DNA of 64,000 nucleotides from Coptis chinensis (lineage: Eukaryota; Streptophyta; Magnoliopsida; Ranunculales; Ranunculaceae), in NCBI GenBank assembly GCA_015680905.1, contig CM027380.1, forward strand, positions 37,130,001-37,194,000, read 5' to 3'. Position numbers and translations under genes: made by a program. Below are positions 24,228 through 35,686 of the stretch, in pieces. Positions within the stretch are counted from its first letter, which is position 1; each line of letters opens with the position of its first letter. The notes under the pieces are model-generated. The model saw only the letters and a program-made list of their open reading frames with translations. It had not been told where the DNA came from and did no database searches.

Positions 24228-25187
24228 CTACCCAATTTAGAATAAGTCTAAGAATAGAATGAGGAAGAAAGAAGAAGAGAAAAACCTGTGTAAACAAAAA
24301 TTAGTTAGTTTCTTCAAAAAATAAAGAAAAAAAGTTTCCATCCAAAAAAAAATAAAAATAAAATAAAAACTCCAAAAAATAGAATAAAAGGAGTCAAAAG
24401 TCAAAGAAAAAAAATATATGGCTAAGGATGGAAACAAAGTGTAGAAGCAAAAGTAAATAACAAGGTTTTCTCTAGTTACATAATATGAAAACTCTATTAT
24501 CTCAGACTTGTCCTTTTTGAATATCTATTTCATTCCTTCTTAAACCATCTCCTAATCCCCGAAACACCTAATAAAGACCTCTAGCTCAATTAGGAATAGG
24601 TTAGTGTGATAGTAAGTGGCGATGATGTGTTTGATCGACTCGGGCTTCCTTTGTGTGTCATTGAGATTGTAAGGTAAAGTGTGCCCACATCAAGCACTAC
24701 TAGAGTAAATAAACTTGAGTGGAAAAATCGAGTGTTGTATCTTGACTATTATTGTGAGAACTTACTTGAGGACGCTATTCCGAGTTTCAGAAACGGACCT
24801 GCTATTGTATTTCATAGTATTACTCATTGTATATATGTTTATTGTAGATGATTGATTATTATGCATATATTACCTTAGGTTTTTGACTTGGTTATTCTTG
24901 TTCATAGCTAGTGAGATGTATAGATAATTTGGAGCATAAATAAGGAAACAATAGTTTTCTTTCTTAGTCGTTGTAGTATAGATGAAGTTTGTGAGTACCT
25001 TCACTGGAAAACTCTCATGAGGCTATAACTCGTCCACTAGGGAATTCCTAGTGGTTTAAGGCCTTGTTGCAAATGGTCAATGCAATCGCACTCAGCGAAA
25101 TGAGAGTAGATAGAACTCCATTTTCGGTCACTTATGCTAATTTCTCATATTTGCTTGAGGACAAGCAAAATGCTGTTTGGGGGTGGT
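23518..25187 (+). other. Non-coding 3' region of element B
   Basis: No gene is seen. A CTTGTTTGGGGGTGGG tract lies at about 23595-23610, a run of about 36 A residues at 24191-24226, and the final polypurine tract GCTGTTTGGGGGTGGT just before the LTR. Confidence 0.65.
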
Positions 25188-26672
25188 TGATAAGAGCCCA
25201 AAACTGTAGTTTTAACCCCTTAATAATCATACTTTTAGACCAATTATGTGAATAATAAGTAAGAGTTAATACTGATTACATGTTTTTATGCATTTCAGGC
25301 TTCAAAGTCCATTATGTGCAGAAATGTGCCACTTTAGCGAGATAAAGGAGCAATGGTTGGTTGCTAAGGAGTTCTGTGATTAAAGGCCAAGTTTCAAGAA
25401 GAGAAAGCCTTTCTAAAGCCCGATCAAAGCTGAAAAGTCAAAGTCAACGCGGGCAGAAACAGCACACAAAGTCAGCAGAACTTCCGAAGACCATATCTTT
25501 GGACTCAGACCTCGGAATTGGGCCTACCTTATGTCAAAACGACCGGCTCGGAAAGAGCTTTCCAATGGTCTAAGCTTTGACCTAATCAGAGGAGTAAAAG
25601 TGGACGAAACATCTGTCAAAGCCAACTGCAGCTGAAGAGCCCATTTTAGACTAAAGAAATTGGGTTTTGGGCCTGATTCTCTAGCCCAAAATGTGGCTCC
25701 AAGCCCATGCACGATTTTTGGATCTGAAAGTATAAAAACAAAAGCTTGACTCTTTGTTAATGGTAGATAGTTAGACCTAGATTAGAATTAGATTAGTTAG
25801 CCTCCATTAATGAGTTTTAGAACTTAGTTTTAGAATTTCATTTCTTGTTTAGATTAATTTCTTGAATCATTGAATATCATTCATTAGATAAATAAAATAG
25901 TTATTATTCTTGTCATTTCGATTTTTGTTATTTCAATCTATTAGATCTAGTTTTAATTATTGTTGGTTACCATTTCTTAGTTGTTAATTAGATTTTAATT
26001 ATTGTTTAATTTAGATTAGTAAATTTCGAATCTTGATATTATGTTTAGTTTAGATTCATATGGAAATGATTGCGGAATGATTCTCGGATAAACCTCCATT
26101 AGAGGGGGTTGAGAAGCCTTGATGAAAGCTTGATTCCGATTATCGTAGAGTCGTCGTAATTTCTATTCCATTCTAGAAACGATTAATTCGCCATGAGAAT
26201 GGGTTTAATCATTGACATGCTAGTTATGAATTGGTAGAAATGTCATGTGTAATTAGGGATTAGGAAGAACCAATTGTTCAAGGTGAGCGCTCATTCGATT
26301 ACTTCTGACGATTATCGTCGTTAGTGAGTTAGGTTGAGTTAAGGTGGAATCAATCCCCCCTAATTCCTTATTATATAATCAACGTAGTATTTCCGTAGTT
26401 GAATCAATTATAGTTTGTATCTTGTGGATAGTTGCATCGTAGTATAATTCCCCCTCGCAAAACTCTCATTAGACTTAAGACCGATTAGTTAACTATGAAA
26501 TCATTCCATGCTAGAGAACTAGGAGTAGAACGAATTTGTTACTCCACTCTATTTCGATAGAATTGAGAGTAGAAATATTGATAAATATAGACTCGTACCT
26601 AAGTTTTAGTTTATTTACGTTTTGAGTTTCATCGTTCATTTCGTAGGTAAACTATCATTTTATCATTTATCA
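25188..26672 (+). repeat. 3' LTR of element B
   Basis: The LTR begins TGATAAGAGCCC and ends CATTTATCA, with a TATA box at about 25731. It is followed by the AGCTC target duplication. Confidence 0.9.
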
Positions 26673-27191
26673 AGCTCCCTCTTAGTGCCAAAAGAAGCCT
26701 TATTAACGCTTATTATGAAGACTCAAGATGCTATGGAAAAGTGCTAAAAAAGTCAAAATCAAACTACAAGTCAAAGTTAAAGTCAAAGGTCAAGGACTCA
26801 AAACTAAAGTACTTAAAGTCATGTCCTTAACTCAGAAGACTAGAGATGGATGACCTTGTCATAAAAGAAGGCTTGCTCAAGAAGATATGAAAAAGCAAAA
26901 GCAAAAGCATAAAGGGAAAATATAATGCAACATAGTGAGGTGTCTTGATTGTAGAGGGAGAGGGCAAATCAATCTTTGGCAAAAGGTGTAATATAAAAGC
27001 CCAAAAGTAGGAGGAGAGAAGGCACCTATACTTAATTTAGTGTCATGCAGGAGTAGTGCAATCTTTATTTTCAAGTCATTTACATTCTAGTCTTTTTCAT
27101 TTAATTTTTGTTCTTCATTCTTCAATCAAAGTTATTTCAATACAAGTTAATATTCAAGTTGTCATTTAATCTTCAACACAAGTTTGTTCAT
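26673..27191 (+). repeat. TGATCAGC-family LTR, second part
   Basis: Resumes the LTR interrupted at 17165. It aligns with the 14600-15050 part of the LTR at 14486 and is cut by another LTR start at 27192. Confidence 0.65.
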
Positions 27192-28318
27192 TGATCAGCT
27201 CCTAAATGTGCGTTTTATTACCGTTACAATACTTCAAATATGCCCTTCTTATGCTTAATGAATAGACAACTTATAGCTTTTGCTATCGTTTGTAGGATAC
27301 ATGCCATTTAGGATGTATATTCCTAATACGTGCATTTTAGCTAAAAAAAGACTGCTATTGACGCTACTTGGGAAGATTCCAGCTTAGGAACAAAAGTGTC
27401 AGAAAGTCAAAATCAACTGTCAAAGTCAACTTTCAAAGACTCAAGGACTTAAAGCTAAAAGCCATGGACTCAGGGACTTAAAGCCAAAATAAAAAATTCA
27501 ATTGTATGGGCTTAAGTCAAAAGCCCACAAGATTGTTTCTAGAAGGAAGGGCAAAGATGTAATTGGTGTCTTATATAAACCAAAGAAATGTAGAGAATTA
27601 GTTATCCAATATTTTAGGGTCCAAACCATTTGGTTTGTTAGAAGTAGAAACCCTGGAGCTAATCTTTGGTCATTAGGAGTAGATAAAATGTTTTAATTTA
27701 ATAGTGTAATTTGTTATTTCCTTGTTTTCCATTTTTATGTTCTTCAAGCTTTAGTGTAAACCAAATTCTTAATCTTTTCAATACAAGTTTTAATTACATC
27801 TTTTCAATACAAGTTTTCATTACTTATCTCTCATTGATTCAATCCCACAAACACAAGTCATACTCATTTGACAAGTTCAAATGAGTATAACTTTGTAAGC
27901 AAGATAATCATCCAATCTATTTTCATAAATGTTTCTCTATTAAATCCATAAGTGTTAAGATTTCAAACTATTCTAGATAAGAACTAGTGTTTCCACCATT
28001 AAACTTAGGAACAAAAGAGTAAGAGAGACTAGAAAATAGTAGAGAGAGTTTTTTCCATCCATCAAACCATTCCTCCCACCAAAAGGATTTAAGGTGAACA
28101 ACAACAAACCTAACACCACTATTTACACCAAACATCCATTCAATACAAAGTTTTTCTTCATTCAAGTTAGTCAAGTTTCAATACAAGTTTGTTTCATTAA
28201 AGAACAAGTCATGAGTTGTAAGAGACTACCTTCCCACCTTCATAAACTCCCATCAATCCATCTTTAAACAATCTATGGTGAACCTCATCAATCTTTTGAA
28301 CACTTACCACTATACTAA
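27192..28318 (+). repeat. Additional TGATCAGC-family LTR or fragment
   Basis: Begins TGATCAGCTCCTAAATG. It shares the family's opening 100 bases and later a CTTTAAACAATCTATGGTG stretch near 28261 that is also found near 15250. The right boundary is estimated from where similarity ends. No gene is seen. Confidence 0.5.
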
Positions 28319-28800
28319 AATGTCACAGGACCTAGCTGAGGTCTTGGTATAATTCTGTGATGAATTGTGTTAAACACGTGTATAATATACATTGGCTGTG
28401 TATATTAGTTCCTCACACAACCCCCTCTCATTAGGTTGTTCTTATTATGTATGACAATCTAATAAGAGATTAATACCACACGTGTTTACCAATTCTTTTG
28501 GTAAATAGTTTGGTCTATTTCCCTTTTGTTTTCTTAAGATTGAAAAACGGGTGGCCCATAGTTGTGCATATTGGGCCCATTGGATGATGTGCGCATTGAA
28601 GAAACAAGAAATTTGTCTCAAGGCCCATTTTCGAATAAAAATCACTCTCAAAACTAGCGATTTTTTTTTATCACTCTTCGAGGACAAATTTTGGGTGAAA
28701 ATAACCCAGAAAACCAATTTTCGAGTGAAAATATCCCTTAAGGACAAATGACCCGGATTTGAAATAAATATTTTTCCGATTTTATCATTTATGTCGTTTT
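28319..28800. other. Unassigned sequence
   Basis: No gene or known repeat is recognised. Two short open frames near 28551-28751 lie on opposite strands of the same bases and have no recognisable domain. Confidence 0.4.
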
Positions 28801-29530
28801 GCTATGAACAATGAGTGTGCATACCTTGTGTTGATGTATGAACAATGATTGTTTATACCTCAAATATGTGAACATACCTCATACAACATATTGATATATG
28901 AACAATGATTATTCATAGCTCATGTTGAGGTATAAACAATTATTGTTCATACTCCGATCCAATAGGTGTTCTACTCATCATATATTATGTTGAGATATGA
29001 ATATTGATTTTTCATACTCTAACTAGATATGAACAATTATTGTTCATAGTTCATGTTGATGTATGAACAATGATTATTCATACCCTAAATAGATATGAAC
29101 AATGATTGTTCATATACTCCAATGAGTGTTATTATTGATCAAACATTATGTTGAGGTATAAACATTGATTGTCCATACCCCAAATAGGTATAAACAATGA
29201 TTGTTCATACTCTAATAAGTGTTCTTATTGATCATACATTATGTTGAGGTATGAACATTGATTGTTCATACCCTAAATAGGTATGAACAGTAATTGTTCT
29301 TATGAACAATAATTGTTCATAGCTTATGTTGAGGTATAAACAGTGATTGTTCATACTCCAATAGGTGTTTTTACTGATCATACATTATGCTGAGGTATGA
29401 ACAGTGATTGTTCAACCCAAATAGATATAAAGAATCAAATGAACAATGAGTGTTCATAGTTCATGTTAAGGTATGAACAGTGATTGTTCATACCCCAAAT
29501 AGATATAAACAATCATTGTTTATACTATAT
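28801..29530. repeat. Array of imperfect palindromes (GAACAATGATTGTTC core)
   Basis: About twenty variants of the self-complementary core GAACAATGATTGTTC recur, usually within TATGAACAATGATTGTTCATA. A longer unit of about 93 bases is also repeated, for example the ACATTATGTTGAGG block at about 29143, 29236 and 29382. The array is flanked by an 11-base inverted pair, AAATGACCCGG at about 28746 and CCGGGTCATTT at about 29536. Confidence 0.85.
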
Positions 29531-29565
29531 ACACCGGGTCATTTCGGTTAAGCCAGACCGTTTAT

Positions 29566-29665
29566 TATTTCGTACTAGGGATATACTTGACATTTTATCT
29601 ACCCGAGCCGTTTTTAATTTCGCATCAAGGGTATACTTACCTTTCATCTAACCGGTCCTTGTGAG
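29566..29665. repeat. Two-copy tandem repeat of about 50 bases
   Basis: An ACCGTTTATTATTTCG... block is followed by a CCGTTTTTAATTTCG... block. Both contain a GGTATACTT-like and a TTTCATCTA/TTTTATCTA segment. The repeat lies between the palindrome array and the F-box gene. Confidence 0.5.
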
Positions 29666-29927
29666 TGATTAAAAAAAAAAAGTGTCCTCTAGAATTACTT
29701 TCCCCTTGTAACTCCCTCTTGAAAAAAAAACCTTTATATTATAAGATATATTAGGAAAAAAATTTTGAAACATTGAGTATTTGACACAATTGCATAAATA
29801 GGTCATAATCAACTTGTTCAAATTCAAGATGGTATTAAATTTCTGAACCCAAAAACTTTCCCTCCATTATTTTCTCGAAAAGTTTTAAAAACGTTTCAAA
29901 TCAAGAAAATTGGACTTGTTTTTATCG

Positions 29928-29936
29928 TTTATAAAC
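29928..29936 (+). promoter_or_regulatory. Possible TATA box of the F-box gene
   Basis: TTTATAAAC lies about 90 bases before the ATG at 30027 and is followed by a CT-rich leader. Confidence 0.35.
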
Positions 29937-30026
29937 TTCCACAAACCCTCACGTCTCTCCTCTTAATTCTTGAACCTCATTTCATTTTCACAACCTCATC
30001 ATATCTTCTTCTTCCACTATAACAAA

Positions 30027-30660
30027 ATGAATCTCCTCCTTTCTCTCTTCTGTAGAAGAAAAAGATATAAAAGAAAGTCCAAACAAAAGCGTCAAAGGGT
30101 GGTCTGCTCTTTGATCACTCTCCCAGCAGAAATCGTCTTGGACATATTCTCCAGACTAGCCTTAAAATCTGTAATGCGTTGCAAATGCGTCTGCAAAACA
30201 TGGCATTGCATCGTCGACAACAACCCGACTTACGCAAAACCCAAAGTTTCTGTCGAGAGAAACAAGTATCTTATAGAAAATGCGGGGTGCGGCAGCGAGG
30301 TAATAAAGTCACTTACATTGCCCCCATATTTTAGTTCTTTAGATATTGTTGATTCTTGTAATGGGTCGTTGTGCTTAACTGAATTTTATTATAGTGGTGT
30401 TATAACTATGTATGTTTGCAATCCATTTACAAGGGAAAGTACAAAACTTCCTTCTACTAATACCATTCCTTTTAAGGTTTGGTTTTGGTTATGATCCTAT
30501 ACGCGTTGAGTATAAGGTGGTACGATTAGTTTTTCATTCTTTAAAAACTTGCATTGCTGATTGTAAAGTAGAAGCTGAGGTTTTTACACTTGGTTCGACT
30601 TCTTGGAAAAGGATTGGGGAGTCCCCATTTAGTCCTAATGATCCGGATTGTTCTGTGTAT
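30027..30660 (+). pseudogene. F-box protein gene, 5' part, broken by a copia insertion
   Basis: The first in-frame ATG is at 30027. A basic N-terminus is followed by an F-box at about residues 30-70 (LPAEIVLDIFSRL, then CKCVCKTWHCIV), the part that would bind a SKP1-type adaptor in an SCF ubiquitin ligase. An F-box-associated domain then begins (DSCNGSLCL, VCNPFTRES). A frame change at about 30478-30490 separates this from GFGYDPIRVEYKVVRL in the next frame. The open sequence ends at 30660, where a copia LTR begins. The rest of the gene is at 36316-36797. The frameshift may be an older lesion or a base-call error. The substrate is unknown. Confidence 0.85.
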
Positions 30661-31277
30661 TGTTGGAATCTCTTGTGTATTTCTAAATACTAGTGTGTGT
30701 GTGCAAAGTGGAGGAGATGAACAAATGGTATTCTCGCCACTTTAGTGCATAGTAGATAGTCCCACATTGGTTATCCACCACATCGGGTAGGGTTCGGGCT
30801 TGGGCTTGGGCTTACTGTTGTGGGTAGTGGTTAGACCAATAGCCTAAACTTGTTTTGCCTTTTTCTTGAGCAGCAAGTTTCAGTGTTCTATTAGGAGTTG
30901 GTCTCTCTTTCTCCTAACCTCTATAAATAGGACTGTGAGTCCATAGAGAGAATAGACTTGATCAGAAACTCAACTCAGAGAAACAGAAACTCAAACCAGT
31001 TCTTTTCTTCTTCTCTTCTTCCGGCCGCCGAGAGAGTTATATTGTCGTTCTAGAGGGTAGTCTGTTCTAGTGCAAAGTCAGGCTGCTGTTAACCATTGAA
31101 TCCTGTGAGGAAGACGCCACTGTTGCCTTTCTGCACCATTGGAAGGGGCGAAATCTTTCCTTAAGGACAGCCTAATCCGCGCCTTGGTTATTCCCAGTTA
31201 TTGTTGTCCTTGTTTCTTTATTGCTACTGTTCCTTCTGTTCTACTTTAGTTGCTGTGTTCATACAACTATTCTAACA
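30661..31277 (+). repeat. 5' LTR of the copia element
   Basis: 617 bases with a CTATAAATAG box at about 30922. The first 209 bases are identical to the 3' LTR; the remainder differs in clusters at CAG/CTG and CG sites. Confidence 0.95.
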
Positions 31278-33499
31278 ATCTTAAGGAAAGATTTTTGTAG
31301 TAGAACAAAGGAGAGTGCTTTAATACGACAATCAAAAGATAAGTCTTTTACTTTGAGTTATTGTTTGTGTTATTGGGTTATGAGTTTAGAAATTTTCTAA
31401 TAATTTCGTTTTTGGTAGGGAAACCAATTAAAGATTGAATATTTATTGATCTTTTGTGGTTTATTAAACCCTATATGGTTGTAGACTTTTCTCCTACGTT
31501 TGTGGGAGTCAAATATGAGATTTCTATCAAGAAAAACATCAAAGTTCGTCTTTTTGACAGCTGCGCCACTTTCTTCACGAAACTGCTATAACTTTCAGCT
31601 CAGAGCTCGGTTTTGCAATCCACTTCTTGTGTTGGATAGCTGATTCAAAGAGCTTTCCAGTGGTATAAGGCTTGATACCCAATTCTTCATGAGCTGGTTC
31701 AGAATTACAGTTCTTTTGAACTGTTTTTTCTAGAAGGAGGAAAATATGGTAATCCGGTTTTTCAATCGGTTAGGTATCGTATTCTTTCACTCTTTGCAAT
31801 TCTTTTGGTTTAATTATATGGTGATATTCTTGCCTTGAGTTGCATGCTAGTTTTTCTTAGGAAGGAAATCCCTAAGCTTAAACTTCTTTAATAACCTAGT
31901 CAACAAATTATACGTGTATATCACTGAGGAATTAATTGGTTTAACTAGAAGTAGTTTGATATTAATTTTCTTTGTACATATGTAGATGTATGTAGATGGT
32001 CTAAGAGAGACCTTAAGATAGTTAATATCAACCACACTCAAATCTTGGATAGTAATTATAATGTATTCAATGCATAATTACTTATCTTTATTGAGTGAAC
32101 GTGTTGTTAGACGATGGTTATAATTGTACTGTTGTGAAAATACATGTTAGATGAAGTAACTTGTAGCTTATATCTAATATAGCATATGTTAAAGTTGTGT
32201 AGCATGCTAGTTTTGGATATTAATCATCGTGGATTTACTTTAAACTTGATAATAGTTTATTGGTAAATTTTTCTAGTTGAAGACATTAATGGATTAAGCC
32301 ATTAGATGTTGTGGTAGTACTTGAGGTCTTGTTGATAGGGTATTCTATCTTACTTGAGCTCATATAAAAAGAGGAGGTGGAGTCCTCAGTTGTTTTGCAT
32401 ATTTAGTGGCTAGATTTGCTTAAATATCGTATACTTTTTGTTGTGAGGGGTACAGTTAAAGTTTACTTTTCCTTAACCTATGATATGATATTTACCATGT
32501 TTGGCATGAATGCATTATTTAACATTGACATGAAGTTTAACCATGTCATATATTATTAAGTAATGAGCATCGTTGTCTACGAGAGGAAACAATATAGGAA
32601 ACAATCAATATCCTCTTAAACCTAATTTAGTCAAGGAGATGTAAAGTAATGGTTTGTCTTCTTAGACAATATCCTCCAGTGACTATTTTAGACAAGGAGA
32701 TGTAACGCTTGTAGATTGTCTTATTAGGCATTATCCTCCTATGACTATTGATAAATAGCCAAGGTGATGTACAAGTGCGTGGATTGTCTCCCTATGACAG
32801 TTGGAATGTTGAATGATGAAAAGAAGGATGATAATGATATTATCTTGGGTAAAACCCTTTTCATCTAAATTCTTTAAAATTCATTTGAATCACTTGTGGA
32901 TTTCCTTTCATATAGATAGCATGAACATAATATGACTATGTTTAATATGATCTAGAATCATAGACTTGAGTAAAGTATATTCTTGTCATAAGAGTGCATT
33001 TTATTGTTGTTGTTTCTTTTTTTAGTGTTTGTAGCAAAGATAATGTGTTTTGCATGTAAGTTTGATTAGGTTGAGTAACCATTGAACTGTGGGGGTAGTG
33101 ACCCATATGCATGACACTGTTTTACCATAGTTCATCTCACAAGATAATTGGAAAGACACTTGAACTACAAAGTATGGAAAGGTCTTGGGCCTATCCAAAA
33201 ATGTTTCAAAATGTGGGGGGTGTCTTGCCAAGGCTATTGTGAATGAATCTAAAAGAAATATATATATATATTTTTTTTGAGACCTAGAATTATCAAGTAG
33301 ATGTTCATTGGTGAAACTCATAATAGTGATATTTGTTTTCAGTTGTCATGAGTGATAACAATTTTGTAGATACCACACTATTATTGAATGTCTTATATGC
33401 TAATTTTATTTGAGGTTGTGCTTTCTGAAATTGGCATAGAGTGGTTGAATGTTCATAATGAACTACATAAGATAATCCCATTATTTCTGCACAAGAAAT
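31278..33499 (+). other. Copia internal region without recognisable coding sequence
   Basis: Gag, protease and integrase would be expected here, but no open frame longer than about 100 codons and no family motif is seen. Repeated phrases of the type ATTGTCTTATTAGGCA with CCTCC near 32650-32800 suggest local duplication. Confidence 0.5.
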
Positions 33500-34215
33500 T
33501 TGGAAGACTATCAATGAGTATTTCCACCATTAACGGTGATGATGTTTATATGTTTCTTAAGGAAGATTCATTAACCTATAAGGAAGTTGTCTGTCTATGA
33601 GAAGTGTCTTTTTTGAAGGATACAACTCCTCTAAACCGACTCTTGATTTATTGGGGATCTATAGGTTGAATTGGATCTTCAAGAGAAAACTAAAACGTGA
33701 TAGTTGTATTGCAAAATACAATGTTAATAATAATAGCCAAGGGGTTTCAATCGAGAGACAAAATTTATACTATTTTGAAACCTTGCTCATATAACTAGAA
33801 TTTCTTCTACGAGAATTCTAAAGACTCTAGTTGAGTAGTTGTCTTGGAACTACAATACCAAGTAGTACCGTGATGAAATGGGAAGGTATACAATTTAGTT
33901 AAATCTTTGTATGAGTTGATTCAAGCCTATAAATGGCATGAGCAATTCAACAACATATTAGTGTCATATGGATGTCAAAGTACCGTTGTTGATAAAAAAA
34001 AAAATGTACTTTCTTTAGAGCAAAGCAAGACATATGTGTTAATCTCTCTTTGTTTAGATGATTTAATATCATGAGTGCTAGCATTGAGAATGTGTATGAG
34101 ACAGAGAAAATCCTATTTGAAACACGCCATAAACCGTCATTGAAAATGATATTTTATTATGTTGTTAAACTCATTTCTCAGAATCGCTATATTCAGGTTG
34201 TCAAGATGTTGACGT
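33500..34215 (+). pseudogene. Copia reverse transcriptase remnant
   Basis: In shifting frames the region shows WIFKRKLKRD followed by IAKYN (about 33671-33725), a YFET block at about 33770, then a KSLYEL...QA block near 33900 and a VISLCLDDL block near 34045 in place of the usual YVDD motif. The centre of the domain is missing between the YFET and KSLYEL blocks. This is the copia order of the RT domain. Confidence 0.7.
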
Positions 34216-34569
34216 TTGAATATGGTTGAAGGCCACACACCTTAAACCGGACCGGCGGATGGTATAGGGGAATTTCGGCACTACTGAGAATTGAATGACC
34301 GTGAATATAGGAATTAAAACTTATGTTGGTCTCATTATATTGTTATAGCACTTAGTAGAAATATTTTTCATTGAAAAGTATGGGTATTATGATAGTAAGC
34401 ATGTGTTAACACATTTTGTGGCAAATATCCATCTTATGAAAAATAATCTCCTTGTGTTTTCTCATACTAAATATGTCAATATCATTGGTAGCCAATTGTA
34501 CTTGATGGATAATGTATGTGAGACATGACATTGCCTACATTAATGGCATCTTGGTGATAACCCATTGTG

Positions 34570-35110
34570 TCCTTATAAGGAACTTTGATGTATATTGTCG
34601 ATTATCCAAGTACTATAGCAGAGCCATTGATTATGGATGATATTTAGTAGATTTCCATCATTGTTAGAAGGGTAATATGTTATAAACCGGATCCAAAGAA
34701 TGTTTATGTGTTTACCTTTAGTGGAAATTGAGTGTCTTGGATATCATCCAAGCTAATCGCCTTAGAAAAGGCATGTGATGATGCCGGTGGGTTAGCAACC
34801 TCTTGGCAAATCTTCCCATTGGCTCTAAACAATGTGTATATGCTTTGCAACCGTCTCATTGCAATAGCTAAGACATGTTATCTTATGTGCAATGGGAAAA
34901 GAATACATGTAAGTTGAGATATAACTTAATCAAGCAAAATGCTAGAGATTATGTTAGGTTGGACTTAGTTTGGCCACATGTCTAACTCACCACTTCTTTG
35001 GAGGCAAGTGGTTATACGTCGAGGGGATGGGACTTTTGCTTTAGATAGAGGGCTTACACCGACGCAACCCCACCTATCGATTGGAGATCCCATGAAGTAG
35101 GTTCAAAGGA
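34570..35110 (+). pseudogene. Copia RNase H and polyprotein C-terminal remnant
   Basis: VYVFTFSG and VSWISSKLIALEKA (34700-34790) match the SGYVFT...VSWKSSKQ...STMESE-type copia RNase H. A YLMCNGKRIHVS stretch (about 34880-34915) matches the YNGKSRHI motif. At about 35045-35100 the usual C-terminal end (TDATPPIDWRSHE) is readable. Several stops are present. Confidence 0.7.
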
Positions 35111-35674
35111 AAAACAAGTCACCTCGTTGCTCGGGTATGCTATTGTCTTTCTTTGAGGCGTCCCACCCTATGACTAGATAGCATTATTGTATACTTTGTA
35201 TAACTTGAATAGCAATGAGAAAAGGATGAGTTATTTTACTCTTAATGGAATCCATAGTCCATTATTTTTATGAGATAGTGTATTTTAACTGCTATGTACA
35301 CTTGATGGATATCCACCTACGTGAATGTAGATTTGGGTCGGTTCTTATGAGTATTCGTGCAAGTACTCTAGAGCATTCACATAACACGAAATGTATGAAA
35401 AAGCCAAAAAGCATAACACCGCTGAAAACGGTATATATAATGAAAGAGCAATGTGGGTACATGTCCTCTATTTTACTACAAGGGAATGTTGGTTCAAAGA
35501 TTTTTAATCCACCACTTTCACGTATTATAAGACATGTTACCCTATGACCGGTTCAAGCCCAGTAAAGCACCAAGATCTTTATGCATTATTTTTTCGATTC
35601 TCTCGGCATTTCGTTAACTCATTTCTTTTGTAATATCCTATTCCAAAATAGTGGGAGACTATTAGTATTTTGAA

Positions 35675-35686
35675 ATAGTGGGGGAT
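35675..35686 (+). promoter_or_regulatory. Polypurine tract of the copia element
   Basis: ATAGTGGGGGAT directly precedes the 3' LTR. A weaker copy (ATAGTGGGAGAC) lies about 30 bases upstream, and the two are separated by a short duplicated stretch. Confidence 0.8.

Larger units (their letters stand above)
17166..26672 (+). mobile_element. Element B: complete non-autonomous Athila-like retrotransposon, both LTRs
   Basis: B has a 5' LTR at 17166-18654, a tRNA-Asp-like PBS at 18657, degenerate gag and protease, a 312-codon open tail, two G-rich tracts, a remnant of ORF Y, an intron-like segment, a polypurine tract and a 3' LTR at 25188-26672. A perfect 5-bp target duplication, AGCTC, lies at 17161-17165 and 26673-26677. 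ORF X is missing and ORF Y is reduced to its two ends. No polymerase or integrase is present. Long aligned stretches of the two LTRs are nearly identical, which suggests recent movement in trans of an already deleted element. Confidence 0.9.

Noticed and set aside
24033-24437. Open frames over poly(A)/poly(T) and A-rich sequence on both strands
   Set aside because: Low-complexity translation (poly-Lys or poly-Phe) inside the non-coding 3' region of element B.
28801-29530. Repeat array with a palindromic core could be read as a CRISPR-like array
   Set aside because: The spacing is irregular, the interspersed sequence is itself repeated, and the window is plant nuclear DNA.
31278-31300. PBS directly after the 5' copia LTR
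   Set aside because: The usual initiator-tRNA-type sequence is absent and no other tRNA match could be recognised by eye.
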